DNA from: Parapedobacter sp037190485
GTDB taxonomy: Bacteria; Bacteroidota; Bacteroidia; Sphingobacteriales; Sphingobacteriaceae
NCBI GenBank assembly: GCA_037190485.1
Contig: JBBCJB010000009.1
Coordinates: 127,540-191,539, forward strand
DNA: 64,000 nucleotides
Direction of reading: 5' to 3'
The notes beneath the pieces were generated by a model. It worked only from the letters and a program-made list of their open reading frames with translations, did not search any database and was not told the origin of the DNA. This document shows, in pieces, positions 62,512-64,000 of this stretch (its first letter is position 1; each line of letters begins with the position of its first letter). A program made the position numbers and the translations under genes.

Positions 62512-63147
62512 TCACGCTTTCAGGGTGACCGTGTAAAGGTGTTGGTCGGCCTTGCCGTTGCCGACGGTATAGTTGAGCAATTGCGAGGCTTCCTGTCGGA
62601 ACAGCCGGTTTTTACCATTTCCTTCGGTGACGATATCCAGCACGCCCAAACAGCCGCTGATGGCCACCGTCCGTGATTCCCACCGGTCTGGCCTATCGGC
62701 GTATCCCGGCAGAAAGACCAAGTCGGGTGTTGCCGATGCCACACTGGCCAATAGGCTATCCGTCAACCGCACGCCCGAAACCGTGGATTTGAGTTTCACG
62801 CGGACATGGTAAAGACGTTCGCCACCAACGTGCGGGGCCAACGCCGATCTCGCGATCAAGGCATCGGAAGCCTTAAGCAGGAAACGGGCGCTGAAATCGG
62901 GAGGCAGTGGGTGGAAAGGCCTGTCATGCAGGGCCTCGGTGCGGATGTAGCAGCACAACGCGCCGTCCTCGACACGGGGAATGATCCCGTGGTTGGCAAA
63001 GCGCACGCTGGTGGGCGCATCGGGTTCCACGGTCAGTTCATCGGCTAGTGATGCCGCCCCGTTCCGACCATTCCCGGGCCCTGGAAAATCGGCGTGCACC
63101 CAAGCGATGGAAAACAGCTTCTCGTATCGAATGATGAGGGTATCCAT
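62512..63147 (-). CDS. Unrecognised eCIS protein between cap and sheath
   Basis: The 211-aa protein matches no family I can name. It contains ISGCLGVLDIVTEGNGKN and TVTLKA near the end, and VRFANHGIIPRVEDGALCCY (about residues 47-66). It looks like a beta-rich structural protein without a signal or membrane segment. Its place between the DUF4255 cap gene (12-base gap) and the sheath suggests a role at the distal end of the particle, for example a second cap adaptor (inference). Confidence 0.7.
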   Translation of the reverse strand: MDTLIIRYEKLFSIAWVHADFPGPGNGRNGAASLADELTVEPDAPTSVRFANHGIIPRVEDGALCCYIRTEALHDRPFHPLPPDFSARFLLKASDALIARSALAPHVGGERLYHVRVKLKSTVSGVRLTDSLLASVASATPDLVFLPGYADRPDRWESRTVAISGCLGVLDIVTEGNGKNRLFRQEASQLLNYTVGNGKADQHLYTVTLKA

Positions 63148-63159
63148 GGCGTTTTGTGG

Positions 63160-63711
63160 TTAGTCCTTACGCTTGAAACGGGCCTGGATCTGTCGGATCG
63201 GCGCCACCGGCCGATCATTGACACTGTCAATGGTAACCATGCGTACCCTATACAGCACGGAAGGTTGGTATTTGCCGCCCAGCATGGACCACAATTGCTG
63301 CAATTGCTCCAAGCCGAGACTCACCATCTCGACCGTGAGCCGATCGATGCCGTCGGCAGCGAGTTGCGGGGTATCCGTTGCCCGGAAAACCGGTTGCTTT
63401 TGAAAGAAGGCGATCACTTCCTGCAGGTTACGGATGTTGTTTTCATAGCCCGTGCCATGGGCGACGAACAGCAAGGAAAGATCGAGGTGTACGGGGGCAT
63501 TCTTGGGCAACAGCTCGCCATCGATCTTCACGACGTACTGCTGATCCCGGGCCAATCTTACTTCTTCGATGTTGACCAGTGAAATGATGACATCGGCATC
63601 CTGTTGCTCGTCGCCGCCATTGAGCATTTCGGCGGCATTGGCCATCGCGGCCGTCGCACCGATGTGCTCGTTCAGCAAACGCTGGATGTTTTCGATAGCG
63701 GGGTAGAGCAT
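63160..63711 (-). CDS. DUF4255 tail cap/terminator protein (Pvc16-like)
   Basis: The 183-aa protein (from the ATG at 63711, MLYPAIENIQRLLNEHIG) belongs to DUF4255, the cap that ends the tube and sheath at the distal side. Conserved features are VIISLVNIEE, VHLDLSLLFVAHGTGYENN and YQPSVLYRVRM. An ATG at 63744 is in frame, but it would leave almost no leader after the promoter proposed at 63754-63784, so the later start is chosen. It is the first gene of the operon. Confidence 0.88.
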   Translation of the reverse strand: MLYPAIENIQRLLNEHIGATAAMANAAEMLNGGDEQQDADVIISLVNIEEVRLARDQQYVVKIDGELLPKNAPVHLDLSLLFVAHGTGYENNIRNLQEVIAFFQKQPVFRATDTPQLAADGIDRLTVEMVSLGLEQLQQLWSMLGGKYQPSVLYRVRMVTIDSVNDRPVAPIRQIQARFKRKD

Positions 63712-63753
63712 CGCCGATTCTTCATGACGTCCGATGACCATCATCGAACAACA

Positions 63754-63784
63754 CAAATATCCTTATGCGATCAGGCTTGGGCAA
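63754..63784 (-). promoter_or_regulatory. Candidate promoter of the eCIS operon
   Basis: On the minus strand TTG (63782-63784), 20 bases, then GATATTTG (63754-63761) fit the Bacteroidota promoter with one mismatch in the -7 box. It would give a leader of about 35 bases to the ATG at 63711. Confidence 0.5.
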
Positions 63785-63863
63785 TACCCATTTTGGTGTA
63801 ATTTTACTTTCGGTTTATTCGTTATCAGCAAACGAAAAACCTGATAGGTATTCGGCGGAACGC

Positions 63864-63898
63864 AAAAAAAAACGCCCAGCTGCTGTTGCAACTGGGCG
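63864..63898 (-). terminator. Terminator of the rRNA operon
   Basis: CGCCCAG (63873-63879) pairs with CTGGGCG (63892-63898). On the minus strand the hairpin is followed directly by nine T residues. It lies 9 bases past the end of the 5S gene and separates the rRNA operon from the injection-system operon. Confidence 0.9.
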
Positions 63899-63906
63899 CT
63901 ATGAAA

Positions 63907-64000
63907 TCCGGCACCGACCTACTCTCACGCCTGTTACGGCAATACCATCGGCTCTGGCGGGCTTAACTGCTCTGTTCGGGATGGGAAGAGGTGGACACCG
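63907..64000 (-). rRNA. rrf: 5S ribosomal RNA, 3' part (cut by right edge)
   Basis: The complement reads CGGTGTCCACCTCTTCCCAT at the window edge, then CCGAACAGAGCAGTTAAGCC, and ends GAGAGTAGGTCGGTGCCGGA. This is the conserved body and 3' end of 5S rRNA. About the first 15-20 bases lie outside the window. It marks the 3' end of an rRNA operon transcribed leftwards. Confidence 0.95.

Noticed and set aside
38010..63711. Prophage or type VI secretion system
   Set aside because: Tail genes only, with no capsid, portal, terminase or integrase; also no TssJ/TssL/TssM/ClpV set. The gene order is that of an eCIS.

Overview
The window reads as a chromosomal segment of a Bacteroidota bacterium, most likely family Sphingobacteriaceae (a Parapedobacter- or Pedobacter-like genus is inferred, not proven). 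Supporting signs are the Bacteroidota -7 promoter box (TAnnTTTG) in front of many genes, the rplM-rpsI-rpsB-tsf order, and families typical of the phylum: TonB-type outer-membrane beta-barrel protein with a carboxypeptidase-like N-domain, DUF4292, degenerate-LytM EnvC-like protein, LA_2272-like surface repeats, lamin-tail-domain protein and DUF5908.

Layout. 1-2430: a truncated sensor kinase, a receiver-kinase hybrid and a stand-alone receiver closely related to the hybrid's own receiver. 2640-5510: ribosomal and elongation-factor genes tsf, rpsB, rpsI and rplM on the minus strand, with a clear promoter and terminators. 5511-11825: envelope genes (TPR protein, DUF4292 lipoprotein, EnvC-like protein, TatA, MltD-like transglycosylase) and a PyrR-like phosphoribosyltransferase. 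11839-12002: a 164-bp palindromic element with perfect 20-bp ends. 12140-16862: an unusual NUMOD4/NUMOD1 protein, a phosphoesterase, a TlpA-like thioredoxin, an unlisted 56-codon gene with its own promoter box and terminator, and a DUF1801 protein. 16988-36981: metabolism and envelope genes (AcnB aconitase, GH78 rhamnosidase, serine deaminase, GHL10 and GH3 hydrolases, TetR regulator, outer-membrane barrel protein, aspartate-semialdehyde dehydrogenase, threonine-dehydrogenase-like SDR, YebC). 36995-38005: a protein with 174-bp tandem repeats carrying GFKPRF motifs.

38010-63711, all on the minus strand, is a complete extracellular contractile injection system (eCIS; the phage-tail-like family that includes PVC, Afp, MAC and AlgoCIS). 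In transcription order it encodes a DUF4255 cap protein, an unknown 211-aa protein, sheath, two tube proteins, a small DUF5908 protein, a LysM adaptor, a VgrG-like spike, a PAAR tip, a gp25 protein, two large baseplate proteins, a 1192-aa PKD-like protein in the usual fibre slot, a tape measure protein, a muramidase-CHAP peptidoglycan hydrolase, two DUF4157 proteins that are probable cargo (one ending in an HNH-type nuclease-like domain) and an AAA+ ATPase. The short gaps and overlaps suggest one operon. It starts just downstream of the terminator of an rRNA operon, whose 5S gene is cut by the right edge of the window.

The most interesting material is this eCIS with its paired, modular DUF4157 proteins that share delivery-like N-termini but have different C-termini. 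Next come the palindromic element, the small 56-codon gene, the catalytically degenerate NUMOD protein and the GFKPRF repeat protein.
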